From assembly GCA_001414485.1 (NCBI GenBank), contig LLEY01000065.1, positions 62,001 to 126,000 on the forward strand: a DNA stretch of 64,000 nucleotides, written 5' to 3'. Every line of letters begins with the position of its first letter. Positions within the stretch are counted from its first letter, which is position 1. Of the stretch, positions 22,715 to 34,544 are shown in pieces. The stretch is from Calycina herbarum. Taxonomy: Eukaryota > Ascomycota > Leotiomycetes > Helotiales > Pezizellaceae. Both the position numbers and the translations under genes were made by a program. The notes beneath the pieces are model-generated. The model did not search any database and was not told the DNA's origin. It saw only the letters and a program-made list of their open reading frames with translations.

Positions 22715-25700
22715 GATGAGTGATCGATTGGGGGCGAGATGGGATGGTGTGACTGGGTATTATAACGCGTGATGGATGAAGACCTCCAGAATTCCGTCTT
22801 CCAAGCTGACATACAAGTAGGTGATGTTCGCAATGGTGTGTTTTTCCTGCTTCCGAAAAGGGTGGCCTACTGCATTGTCACGTAGTGTGGGGGAGCTTTC
22901 GATGGGTGATGTGGTATGAAGGGCGATGGCGTAGTGTTGTTGAAGAGGTGTTGTAAAAGAGTATTATAATCGAGATTGGGTTGAGAAGTCGAAAGATGCG
23001 AAGGAAGAAATAGGGAAATGGGAACAAAGAGTATGGTCGAAGATGTTGGAAATGCCCTATGCGCAAATGGGGAGAGAGCGGAAGGATATGGGATGGGATG
23101 GAGAGACCTTTGGTAGAGGATGGATGGGATGGCCGTAGAAGGGATTGGGTGGACGAGATGGGCCTGTGCTGTCTTTTGCTTTGGGCTGTCAAGATGGGCG
23201 ATGGCGGGCGATGGCAGGCGATGGGGGCAGCACTAAAAAAGGGCTGGGGGGAGGAAAGGGCGCTGTTGATTGAAGGATGTCCCTGGGGACCCTGGCAGTT
23301 GGTTGGTTGAGAAGTGATTGGCTGGAGGAGGTCACGGGCGGGGTGGGGTTGAGGAGCCTGAGGAAAGAGTGAGGAAAGGGCGACCAAGGCAATTCCTCGG
23401 AACCGGTTCTAGCAAGAGCGGGTAGATGATGATGGCGTTGTGGCTGAGAAATGGGTGCGAATTTTACTCAGCAGGCTTGCAGTGGGGGTTCGTCAGCGTC
23501 GTTTGGGTGCGTGGAGGTTGTGGCGATTAGAAGAGTGTACAGAGTGAGTCGAGGTGACAAATTCGCCTTTACCTTAGGATGGCAATGACGGCCGAGGGAT
23601 GATGAGGAAGAATTCGTAATGTACGACCTGGATTGTTTGGAATCGATGAAAGAATGCTGGTTTGCTGGACCTGTTTCTGCTCCAAATGAGTGATTTCATG
23701 CCCTCTCGCCAAACTCGGTGGCCAGACAACTGAACGAGGCGGTGAATGAAGATGTCGGACAATGTGTCGGAGAGTTGATTCGCGAACCGGCACAGTTACC
23801 GTACCGTGTACATGTCAGTGGGTGAGGGTTGGAAAGAAGAGGAGAAGACCAAGCTCCGTTATGAGGACAGGCAGATTTGGTAAGGAGTGAGGAGTGTGAA
23901 GTGTGAGGTGTGAGGTGTGAGGTGTGAGGTGCAACGTGGAGATATCAGTGATGCAGGGCGAGCGAGACCTGAAGCATTGGAAGTGACAGCGTCGCCTGAA
24001 AGTGATATATTTCACGACGAACACCACAAGTGGGCGAGGGATCAATTGAAGTCTTAGAAAGAACGCCAACCCCGTTTCATTCCATTCACAGCTATAATTA
24101 TTCACTCCACCCAGCTGGCCTGTCCCATTGTACTCGGGCGTACGCTGAGCCGATACCCCGACTCAGGGCGAGAAAAGCTACGACATGTGTAGGATGTGAA
24201 TGGAGGAATTATGAGAGAAGGATGTGGAGCAGCAGTTGCAATTATTCCAATCCCATCCGGCTTGGGCGAACTGCACCACAAGGAATTCCATAGTTCCAGA
24301 GTAGCCTAGGCAAGTGGTGACAAGAAGAAGGGGAAATAAATGGAATTGAGGTCGGATGGGATGGATAGAAGAGGATTGATGACCTTGGTGACGTGAACCT
24401 GCTGCTGCGGACAGCATCGTATTCTTTTCTCAGCTGCCTCACCTCAACCTCCGCCATGTCGCGTCCGCCTCGTCTCTGCTGATGGGACGAGTGGAACAGA
24501 GTGGAAAGAGCTGCCTTCACACAGAGAATCCCCAATGGGCAAGTCAAGCCAGGTCGGGCAAGTCAAGCCACGACTCACGAAACAGAAAGCACCACAGCTC
24601 ACACAGTGGAGACTGTGAAATGCAACCTGAATCCCCAATACGGAATCAAATGCGGTTCGGATAGACTATTGTCACTATGGTCGTGTATGGGTCAGTATGG
24701 CTGTCTGCCAGTCTGTCAGTGAGCGGGCGTGGACAAGTTGCACCACTGAGCTGAATGACTTGGGTGACAGGCTATGGGAATGATACTATTGCTGCATGGC
24801 CCAGTTCAACCTCCAATTGCGGAATCAGCGGTACGTACTCCCTACCACAAGAAGAAATAGAGTACCATCACCACGCCTGCATAGGCTGCGAGTGAATGGA
24901 TGTTGTGGATAGGGATAGCTTCAATTCCACCCTCGAATGGGAGGAAATGGAATGGGACGAACAGGTGCATATCGCATATCGTGATCCGCCATGGCACATC
25001 ACGATCAACAGACCTCGCAACTCTCAGACATTCATCACACTACCATATAAACAACCCCATCGAACGAGTGCCAAACAACACCACAGCTCTCTCACGACTC
25101 TCTCCTCTCCACTCGCATGCCACAGACAGCACAGTAACCCCGCCGGTTTCCCTGTCTATTGGTGACAGAGGGTCGCGCTTCAAGGCCTTGGGGGTCTTTT
25201 AGGTGCATGAGACCATCACGACCTGCCAGCTGCATGCCCTCGACTCGACTTGACATCTTCCAACCAGCAAGCAGCGTGAAGAAGAGTCTGTGAAAAAAGA
25301 TATGCCACCATAAATAAGCAGGCTATCCAATCATTCTCACATTAGACAAATGGCATGTCACCTCGGGGGTCTCCTGGAGAGAACCTGCATCTCGAAAAAT
25401 AGCGCATGCTGCGTTCTCTCAAAGCTCCCGATCTACAACTACAAAGAGACTCTCGAAATAGAAGAAGAAGTTTATTTCAATCGCAACCGATTTCCCACCT
25501 TCCAACATGAATGAACAAAACTAAATAGCTAAATTTATGAAGTACTTGTATGGGGGCCAGAAATAGAGGTCAAGCCAAGAGTATTACCCCTCTCTCAGCA
25601 GCAACCTTCCCCTCACTCTCACCTCTCAGCGCGCCTCTCTCCTCGACCTGAGTCGTCAGACCTGCAGTCATCACACCCTCTTTCAGTCTTCCCAACATGA

Positions 25701-27540
25701 CCGGCTCCCCTCCCCGCGAAATATCTGCAGGAAACGGCCATTCAGATCTGGCCTACCTCTACTACCCTTCTCGTTCGCGATGTGCCTTTTCTGTGCCTTT
25801 CGGTGCCTTTCTGTGCCTTTAACGTGCCTTACCTTTCGTTCGAGAAGGGCGTAGGTTGGTTCCAACAGCCAACTACTAACCATGATCGCTATACACCAAT
25901 CATCACAACCTTCACTTCTCCACAGGCGTTTAGAGATATGTACGCCAATCATGCGTCTTCTACACGTCAAATACGTTTCAGATGAGCATTTCCAGACTGG
26001 AGGTTTTGGCGGTGAATCTGAACCTGCTCAGCATCAAAGTTTCAATTCGCTGATGACAGTAATTGCGGGGATGTAGCTGAGTGGCTTATGATAGGTAACA
26101 CTACTGCAACTAAAAAATCAGAAACACCAATCCAGAGAAGGCTGCATTGGCAGAGAGGCCTCACAGCAAAGGCACACCAGCAAAAAGGCATCCAAGTCAG
26201 TCAGCCCCTTGCAGATCAGCCTTTCAAGAAGCCGTGGAAGCCTTTATACTTCAGACGAGGGCGCGTGAGGGCGAGCTAGTGCGCATGGCTCAGTCCTCAA
26301 CTGCAACTCTCCTTCGACCACAGCCCGGTGAGACTCGAGATCAACACATCTTACCCGCGCCCATCTTCCAATGATGAAATTCTGCCTCGAAAACTTGGAA
26401 GCACGGGAGCCAGGTGCCGCACTGCAACGAAAATCCCCCACCACACCAGCAACGTGCAACAGCAACCTTTCGTCGCATGGAGGGAAAAACGTGTCCATCC
26501 TTCCCATGTTTTTCTCCACCATCAACCATGATATAACGCGGGAGATCTCCCTCTTTACCGTTTCCGCAATTACGCATTCATCGCCAGTCGCGGGATGGGT
26601 TAAAACCTGGAAAACAACGCAAGTTGCGGCAAGAGTACCGCGGGCATGAGTTTGCCCACTTACCTACGACCAATGCTTTTGCCAAGTCTGTGACAGGCGT
26701 GCCCCGCTTTCCCCCACCATTTTGATAGGCATGTCAAGTCGAGAGGTAAGCTAGAATTTCATAGGTTGCTAATTGATTGTGGATTTATGTTTCACCAATT
26801 CTAGAGGCTTCTGAAGGAGTAGCTTGACTTGGCTCTGATGATCTTAGGTGTCACACCATTGTGATTTAGGGACTAGATCTTCAGTAACCTAGGTTGAGGG
26901 GGCTGGGTGATAGATATACGGGGGGAAGGAAAACACCCACTTCCAACATTGAACCAACAAATCCAGCCAATGCAACGTACCCATTCGATATCTACAGATA
27001 TACCCCTCAATTGAACAATTGAGATGCGGGTTCTCTTTGAGAATAATGGGACCTGACCTGCCCTCCACAATGATGGCCGCTGCATTACGTAGGTACGCGG
27101 GGGCGTGGCAGCTCAGCTTGATGGTGCCCTCTGGTCGAGTCGGGTCAGGTCCAAGGACTTGCATATGCTATGCTATGCTATGCAATCCTTTCGCGTCTCA
27201 TCCTTCGAGGGGTCGGTACGAGTTGTACAAGTACCACTTTTGATAAAGATAGCTCAGTTTGTTTAGCTCTCTTCTCAACCCAAATTAACCATGACAATTG
27301 AAGACCCTCTTTTTTCTTTTTTGGAACTTGAAATAATAGTTGCTTGGCAGTGAGTGGTATTAATAGTTCTTGGCTCTTCTTCTTCTTCTTCTCCTTTGTT
27401 ATAGCCATTCCTCATTCCCGCTACCTATCCTTATTATCATTATTTTTCATTCCCGGTCGTGAATTAGCTTGCGAAGCATCTTATCTATGTGGCCGCATAT
27501 CAGGTCTCTCTTCCGGGTACCTAGGTGTGGTGTGGGGCGG
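22715..27540. other. Long gene-free region upstream of the J-domain gene
   Basis: Normal composition with several open frames of 60-170 codons on both strands, but none shows a domain or splice structure I can support. The 500 bp next to 22714 are presumably promoter and 5' UTR of the J-domain gene. A short GTGTGAG array occurs at about 23890-23932. Otherwise nothing is recognisable. Confidence 0.45.
23890..23932. repeat. Short tandem repeat, unit about 7 bp (GTGTGAG)
   Basis: Five to six consecutive copies of GTGTGAG/GTGAGGT-type units. Simple sequence with no assigned role. Confidence 0.75.
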
Positions 27541-27541
27541 G

Positions 27542-27623
27542 AGTGTTAGTTGATGTTGGTTGGTGTTAGTTGATGTTAGTTGGTGTTAGTTGGTGTTAGT
27601 TGGTGTTAGTTGATGTTGGTTGG
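27542..27623. repeat. Tandem repeat, 10-bp unit TTGGTGTTAG
   Basis: About eight copies of TGRTGTTRGT-type decamers with a few A/G substitutions. Start of a ~900-bp cluster of simple repeats. Confidence 0.9.
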
Positions 27624-27782
27624 GGATCTGACATGCGAGCGTTAGTTAGTTAGTAAAAGAGATAGATGGGGTTTGTAAATTATTAGGGTGGGTAGCTAGC
27701 TGGCTAGCTGGCTGGCTGTCTTTGTTCATCTGGAGCCTCCTTCTTATTCTTATACCTAGATTTCTTTTTTCCCCGTCCGGGT

Positions 27783-27878
27783 GAAGTCTGAAGTCTGAAG
27801 TCTGATTTCTGATTTCTGATTTCTGATTTCTGATACGTGTGAAGTGTTAAGTGTTAAGTGTTAAGTGTTAAGTGTAAG
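27783..27878. repeat. Three adjacent 7-bp tandem arrays
   Basis: GAAGTCT repeated, passing into GATTTCT repeated, then after a short gap GTGTTAA repeated. All three units are 7 bp long, which suggests serial slippage. Confidence 0.88.
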
Positions 27879-27910
27879 TTGTGTAGGGTATGCATATATC
27901 GGTGTTGAAT

Positions 27911-28110
27911 TCCCCCCCCCCCATTTTTTTTCTTTTTTTCTTTCTTTCTTTCTTTCTCTCTTTCTTTCTTTTCCCCGGGGAGTCAATGGTGTGGTGTGAT
28001 TGGCTAATTTGATCTCGTAGAGAAGAGAAAATTTGACTTTTCCTATTCTAACTAAGCTGTGATTCTTCTTCTTCTTCTTCTTTTTCTCTCTCTCTCTCTC
28101 TCTCTCTCTA
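27911..28110. repeat. Poly-C/poly-T and pyrimidine microsatellites
   Basis: A run of 11 C (27912-27922) is followed by a TTTC/CTTT-rich pyrimidine tract to about 27975. A CTT array then starts near 28063 and runs into a CT array ending near 28109. Purine/pyrimidine strand asymmetry is extreme. Confidence 0.9.
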
Positions 28111-28428
28111 TGTCTATGTCTATGTTATTCTTATCCTGCCTTTTTTCCCCTCTATTTCTTTGTTGTTGTTGTTATTCTTGTTGTTTTGATCCTCCAGGCC
28201 TTGAATTAGGTCCCGAAACGAGTCTTGCATTATTCCACACGGCCATCCTGGTTACATATTAGGCCCCCCTTCATGTACCCCTGGGATGAGGTTGTTGGTT
28301 GGTTTTGGTGTGAAAGGATGGATGGATGGTATTAGTATTATTGTTGATATTTGATTTGTTTCGTTCGCTATTGGGTTTGAACTCGTCTTTGCTATGTGGA
28401 TCGTGAGTTGGTGGGATTGGATATGGGT

Positions 28429-28454
28429 ATTGATTGATTGATTGATTGATTGAT
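28429..28454. repeat. GATT tetranucleotide microsatellite
   Basis: Six consecutive GATT units, followed within 110 bp by short GAATA and GATGT arrays. Confidence 0.85.
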
Positions 28455-28734
28455 ACTTATAAGATTGATTCTCTTAAAACCAAAGAGAAGAATAGAATAG
28501 AATAGAATAATATTGAGAAATGAGAATTGAGACGCTAGGTTTTTCACAGCTTGATGTGATGTGATGTGATGAGATTGGACTTTTGTTTATGGATCGTGGT
28601 ATGTGATATGTCGAAAGTTAACTGTCAAGTTTTCGTTTTGAGGGAGCTATTGGGTTTGGGTGCTGGACATGAGGTGTGCGGGCTTTTGGGTGGTGAGGAA
28701 GCTGGGTATTTATTGAGTTGGCTGTATAAGGTTA

Positions 28735-28824
28735 AGTGAGCTAGATAATGTATATCGGGTGAGCTGGATAATGTCGAGTGAGCCAGACAATATCAAGTAA
28801 GCCAGGCAATACCAAGTGAGCGAC
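28735..28824. repeat. Degenerate ~20-bp minisatellite (GTGAGCYRGAYAATRTCRA-like)
   Basis: Four to five diverged units, each starting GTGAGC or GTAAGC and containing an AATG/AATA core, with C/T and G/A differences between units. Confidence 0.7.
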
Positions 28825-29794
28825 TTCTTGGTTTGGGGGCGAAAAATGACTTATAAGTAAGTTGCCAATCGCCGAGTAAGCTTAAAGCTAGACTAAAACC
28901 GCAGAATTCTGTTAAATACCGAAATAAATTATGTTCTCGACCTTATTCATTATTCCCTTTGAGAACTGTTGATATATGACCTGCGAATTGCAAGATTTCG
29001 ATTTCTATAACAATCCGTAGCTCACCTCCGGGTAGCAAGACTTCAAATCTTGTTAGCAAATTGGTAGGTTACCCACGAATTATGGGGTTTGCATTTCTTT
29101 GGCTCTTTATAAGCTGACCTGCAAATAGTAAATGATTTTTATTCGTTTGTGGTGCTCTTTATAGGTGAGCTATAGGTAGCTGTAACTTCTCTCGATCGAT
29201 CGAAGAGGAAGTATATCTAACGCAACACCAAATTTCTTCATTAACTACAAATCATTAACTACAAATCTAATTTCTGAGAGATAAGTAGAATTATTCTAGG
29301 AGAGTTCTGTCATCCAGGGGAAAACAAAGGATGGGTCTCGTATTTTCATTCATGATTATTTCGAGGCTGAGAGTTGGGTTGGGTTGGTTTTTTGACGGGT
29401 TAACTTTTTAGCTTGTGTTTTGAAGGCCACTGGTTGAGTTGCGTGTTTTCTCTGCTGAGGTTTTTGCTTGGAGTTGTACTTGTTTGTTGTAGTACTTAAC
29501 GGTATAAATTTATCGCTGATAGATAATGGCGAGGAGGAAGTAAGACTTTAGTCGTAGTATTAGAGAGGATATAACTGTGAATCGGATTCTTTGACTTATA
29601 AACTCGAATGACATATTACTTTTGAACTTTCGATATGACGCGTAACTGCTTCTAGACAGTGGACTGTTCAATGTGAAGTCAAGAAATTCCTCGGAAGGCG
29701 CACATTTATTAAGAGGTTTAAAGTTCGGCAGAAGGGCTGAGATTTAGAAAGAGAACTTGAAATTCATACTAGTATTAACTTTCAATAGAAGCCA

Positions 29795-30120
29795 TGTTGC
29801 TCAAGAGGGGACTTATTATTTATGAGAGGCTTGGATGTTCAAGGGGGGACTTGTTGTTCAAGTGGATTATGAATGTTCATGGTGGGTGTAAAAAATTGCA
29901 GGGACTATCAACCTTTAAGAGAGACAGTCTATTTATGTTCAAGGGAAGTCTCAAAGTTTATTAGGAGTTTCGATGTTCAAGGGTTCAAGACTGTTTAAGA
30001 GAGGTATTGAAGTTTATGATGAGGATTAAAGTTCAAGGGGAGTATCAACGTTCAAAAGTAATATGGATGTTCATGAGAACCAGCAGCATTCATTGTGAGA
30101 GATCATGTTCAAGAAAGGCA
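29795..30120. repeat. Decayed GTTCAAG minisatellite
   Basis: The motif GATGTTCAAGGGGG or a close variant recurs about ten times at irregular 25-40 bp spacing. Units are diverged and partly AT-drifted. Confidence 0.6.
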
Positions 30121-30129
30121 ACCTGTTGA

Positions 30130-31520
30130 ATGGAGCTGCAACGTTCGCACACGAGGTAGTACTTAGAGAAGACTTCGGATGAATAATTCTAGCATGTTTT
30201 CAATCATCTTTTGGATAACTTAAATTTGAAAATTTTTCTTTTATAAACTTCCAAAACCAAGAAAGACAGCAATAGTAATTTATTTCAATAGAATAGGAAT
30301 CTTAGAATCAATTTGTTGATACTTAAAATTGGTAAGTTTACTTGAAGAATAATAGTGTTCTGGATTTTTAAGAAATGGATGATATATAATACGGTTTACT
30401 GGGATATTTTGAAGAGATAGTAGAGTGTTGAAACTTATGATTTAAGTAAGAAGTATCAAATTAGATCTTTCTTTCTTTCTGGAAGAGAAACATAGTTAGT
30501 TTATAATATTATACTTAAATGTCGGAATAAATAGTAGAGTTCTTAATTTAATGTAGCTTATAACAAACTATATTAGATAAATGTTTCTTTAAGCTAGAGA
30601 AATATCGCCTGTCAAAGTCAGGTATTTAATACAAGGTCTAATATCTATAAAGCAGTTAAGAAGTTATTACAAGTCTTTAAATTGACATGGAAGGAAAGTA
30701 AATATTATGGTGTATAGCGTTTAGTAAGTAATCCAGTGTTTATTATAACTTACTAAATTCATAGAGGAGTTTGCCGTTCGTTGGTGGCTTTTAAGTTCAA
30801 GAGAAGTATTAAAATTCAACATAGTAATTTATCTTTGAAAGAATCTTCAACGTTGTTAAGAAGTTTTAAAATTTGATAGAAGATATAACATTCGCATACA
30901 GGAAGTGGTTATTAAGTATGTCAGATGAATATATATATATTTGATAGATAATTTGATAATTCAAGTCTAGAGGTCTTTCTCTTACGAACCTGGAAATTAT
31001 TATAATTTATTTCAATAGTATTAAATGAACTATATTTAGACTTTGACGTCGCAAGTTTGCCTAAAGAACTTTACTTTTCTAGATTTTAGAGTTAAGTTAA
31101 TAACTTGTTACTTTTTACTAAGATAGTTAGTATGTTTGATAGAGTATTAAAAATATTACTTTGAGTAAGATATAATTAGTGAAATTATTTATCCCTTTGA
31201 ACAGAGAAACATAGTTATTTTGTAGCCTTTTACATGTGTATTAGAATAGATGATAGAACTCATATTTCAATGTTTATTGTAAGGTAAGTGTTGGTATGAC
31301 TTGGTGGCCAATAGCATGATGCAAAAAGAGTATATTATCGTTCGTGCATACAGAGCAAAGTTAGCTGCTCTGTCTACTTAAATAGACCTTAAGCGAGAAG
31401 GTCACGTGAAGCGCTATTCACTCTGATTATACCGACAGTAAGTTAAATAGGACAATTATTTCATTGAGCTAGAGAAACATGGTTAAACATTTACCGTAAC
31501 ATGTTATTAACAAGATTAAA
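30130..31520. repeat. Diverged AT-rich tandem duplication
   Basis: Landmarks recur in the same order: ACGTTCGCACACGAGG (about 30141), ACATTCGCATACAGG (30888) and CGTTCGTGCATACAGAG (31339). Likewise AGAGAAACATAGTTA (about 30485), AGAGAAACATAGTTA (31204) and AGAGAAACATGGTTA (31473). Spacing is about 720-750 bp, then 270-450 bp. No coding frame is seen. Confidence 0.5.
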
Positions 31521-31704
31521 TTTCACTTAATTCTCCTTTCAGTGAAGTGTTTAGTGAATTACGACTTGCTACCAATTCCGGCCTTTCGCATTTCTAATTT
31601 CCGACTTATCCTTCCTTTTCTTGTTAATTTTATCACTATTTAGCTATACCCATATTTTTCAATTCCTCTGTATTACCTACCTTGATACCCATCCTCTCAC
31701 TAAA

Positions 31705-32550
31705 ATGGATTCCGGCGCACAAAATACGCATCCACGCCGTATTGGTATTGGAGATTTACTCTCTTCGTCTCCTTCTCCTCCACCGGCTCCCAAAAATACC
31801 TCGAATAGTCCTGGAAATGAGGTTGTCGCACCCCAAACCCCTCGATTCGACGAAAATCCACCCACAGATAATCCGCAGAGATGTTCGGAAGAGGAAGAAA
31901 CACGTCTCAGCCCCCCTTCATCGCGTATTTTAGACGAGAGCTTCGTGATGGAGGAGTACCGTAAATGGTCAGCAGCCCAGGAACCTGACTCGGACTCTCC
32001 ATCCCCACCTCCAATAAAACAAGAGGATGGCGAGGGATTCCACCAAGCTTCGGAACCCACATTTCAGCGCCCAGATGGCCTGATGGGTAGCGTGGAGGAC
32101 GAGGAAACGAGGATTGATAATTTCCCATCGCAAGTCCTAGAGACGCGAGAGAACCCAAACGTATCACAATCCCCCCCTACACCTAGCCTCCCCTCCTCAA
32201 CAATCCGACAAAGCTCCCGTCCAATGCCCCTAGAACAAACTTTCGATACTCGTCCGGTGCAATTGGTGGTAACCCACCAGCAAGATCTCCAGATCAACCA
32301 ACGCTGGGGAGCTGAGACTCATGATTCCTTGTCAGAGTCAAGATGGAGATGGAAAAAAGTCGAAACTCCATTCTCCATGTCGGAACGCGCGAGACGGGTT
32401 CAGGGTCTAGGTCCAATGGTTGGGCCGTATGTGCAGGTTTCTCTGGCGGACTTTGCTGGGGGACTTGGGGTTTTGGCGTCGACTGATGTTTTTGAGGGGT
32501 GTGAGGAGATTGAGGAACTTTGTGAGTCTGGGGGTATGAGAGGGGTGTAG
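31705..32550 (+). CDS. Hypothetical Ser/Pro-rich disordered protein
   Basis: 281 residues, no intron seen. The frame is open from 31621 but without an ATG; the first ATG in good context (AAAATGGAT) is at 31705. Residues 1-200 are Pro/Ser/Glu-rich and look disordered. They include KEDGE-like acidic patches and an IKQEDGE motif resembling a SUMO-acceptor site (psi-K-x-E); that resemblance is inference. A more ordered C-terminal part (about 225-281) has aromatic residues (RWRWKKVETPFSMSERARRVQGL) and a short hydrophobic stretch. I do not recognise a family. Codon pattern and absence of RIP signs support a real gene. Confidence 0.7.
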   Translation: MDSGAQNTHPRRIGIGDLLSSSPSPPPAPKNTSNSPGNEVVAPQTPRFDENPPTDNPQRCSEEEETRLSPPSSRILDESFVMEEYRKWSAAQEPDSDSPSPPPIKQEDGEGFHQASEPTFQRPDGLMGSVEDEETRIDNFPSQVLETRENPNVSQSPPTPSLPSSTIRQSSRPMPLEQTFDTRPVQLVVTHQQDLQINQRWGAETHDSLSESRWRWKKVETPFSMSERARRVQGLGPMVGPYVQVSLADFAGGLGVLASTDVFEGCEEIEELCESGGMRGV

Positions 32551-34544
32551 GAGGGGGTGGCTTCTGGATAGTTGGGGGAGGTTGTGTCTTGTTTTGTGGG
32601 CGAATTACTGGGATTTACGAAGAGAATCTCGGAGTATGTACGATGTGAGAGGAAGGGGGGCCTAGACTGTCAATTTGTTTCACTATTTGAGATGGTGGGG
32701 GTGGTTTTTATGAACAATGAATAATGAAACTGGCAATTGAAAGTGAGAAGATGGACCATGGTGTACCTAGTTGAAGTTTTTTTGCCCGAACGGCAATGTG
32801 TTTTGGGAGATGAGGTCTCGAGGACTGTAGCCACAGGCATAGATGCACCAATGGTAGAAGAGTTTTATTTAGTGGACCCGGGGTGGTTGGACAGGGTAAA
32901 TTAGTTTGGTTCGCTCCTGCCACAAAACGGTCTTGAGGGCAGGTCACGTGCTTTTTGTCACTAAGGTTCACGTCAAGGACCCGAAATCAAGACCCGAATT
33001 AAATACAAACAACGGTACACAATATGAATGTGATGATAATTGTTGGGATCTAGAAGAAAGGGTAGTGACAAGATATGAATCCTGTTTATTGTTGTACATG
33101 GATTAGAACACATTTAAGCGAGATATTTCCACTGAGAGGAGTTTATTTTTATTTTTGATTCCCTTTGATTTGGTAGGATTCTTGCTTGTTGGTGGAGATC
33201 CATGACCAAAACTGGGATTAATTTGCCTTAGAAGAGACGCGCAAAAGATTAAGGTGCAGGAGATGGCATCTCCGTCCTTCGTTCCTTCCGTATCAAAGAC
33301 TCGACGAAGAGATGATCCTCGCTCCTTCCTCCAAGATTGAGACTTAAGCTTAATGAGACTAGGTAATCACGAGGTAACCTTGAAGTCATCATAAATGTAG
33401 GAGCGAGAGAGACCCTTGCTTTTACTTGGCCTCGATAACAGGGCTTTATTTTATGGGCGAAAGTACCAAGACGACTTTCCAGGCTATTTTCTCTCAAGCT
33501 CCCAACTTTTCTTGACTTAATCATATCTGATTTCTGGTTTCTGGGACATTTATGTTAGTTGAAATTGCCTTCATCTCTCCAAGACTCCGATTTAGGATAC
33601 TTTAGAGGTTTTCTTGACATAATTGGGATGTGCGTTGTGGCGGCGTTAAAGTTTGGCTTTTGGCACCACAACGACTGAGTCTTTTTGAGATGTCATGACG
33701 TGTTACAAAAAAGGCCTTCCGTATCCTCTGGTGGGGGCACAAACAAAGTTTGAATGGAGTGTCTGTATTGTGAATATCAGTGAAATATTCAGAGAGTAGG
33801 TAATTAATGGAAGTACGTTGTTTCCAACACACAGAAAAGTTAGTTGTTCCCTCACATAGATCTGACGGAAGTTGTACTGGAATAGAGAGATAGCGAGCAA
33901 AACTTTATTGGTAAGATTTAAATCTGCCCTTCCCATTGGCCTAGATTCATCCTCCATTTGCTCTAAGGATCATAACGTTGGCTTCACGCAAACAAGCCGA
34001 TTTTGGAGCTTTAGTCACAACACCTAGTTCTTCTGTTTTCATTGCAAGACTCACAGTCAATTCTGGTTTGCCCCAATTTCTCTCATCACATGAGACATCC
34101 CTCAGTCCAGCCCTTCATTTTGTGACCTGCTACTGTTCATTTCCAACGAGCATCTGTATTAGGAAGCAACACACGATCGCTACTTCCGCACCAGCACTCT
34201 GCCTTCGAAACGCGCCTATAATCGTTCTGCCTGCAATATCAGTGTTATCTCTGTACTTGTCAATCGCATTCAGCACTTGTCGAATTAAAATACCCTGTGC
34301 AGCGCGTATTCTCGATTGTTACCCTCGACCCGCATGCCTCCCCGCCGTCACTTGATCAGAACCTGCGACACGATCCCCTCCCACCCACATTAAGCATACA
34401 GTCGTCTTGTTTGCATACCTTAACTGCAGGTTTACTCATCTCCTTCCCCTCGGTGTTCTTCTGGGTCAATCGGGCCAGGAATTCCGTCCTTCATAGTACA
34501 GCACACACCACCCATACTTAATCCTAATCAAGAAAGCTTCTCTC
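32551..34544. other. Intergenic region
   Basis: Normal composition, with no frame I can support. The last ~600 bp are C/T-rich and probably contain the promoter and 5' UTR of the gene at 34545. Confidence 0.5.

Noticed and set aside
22878..23387. 169-codon minus-strand frame upstream of the J-domain gene
   Set aside because: Pro/Ser/His-rich from pyrimidine bias, with no domain; it more likely lies in the promoter or 5' UTR.
27542..27878. Possible CRISPR-like repeat array
   Set aside because: Units are directly adjacent with no unique spacers; ordinary eukaryotic microsatellites.
28059..28262. Leu/Ser-rich plus-strand frame
   Set aside because: It is a translation of CTT and CT microsatellites.
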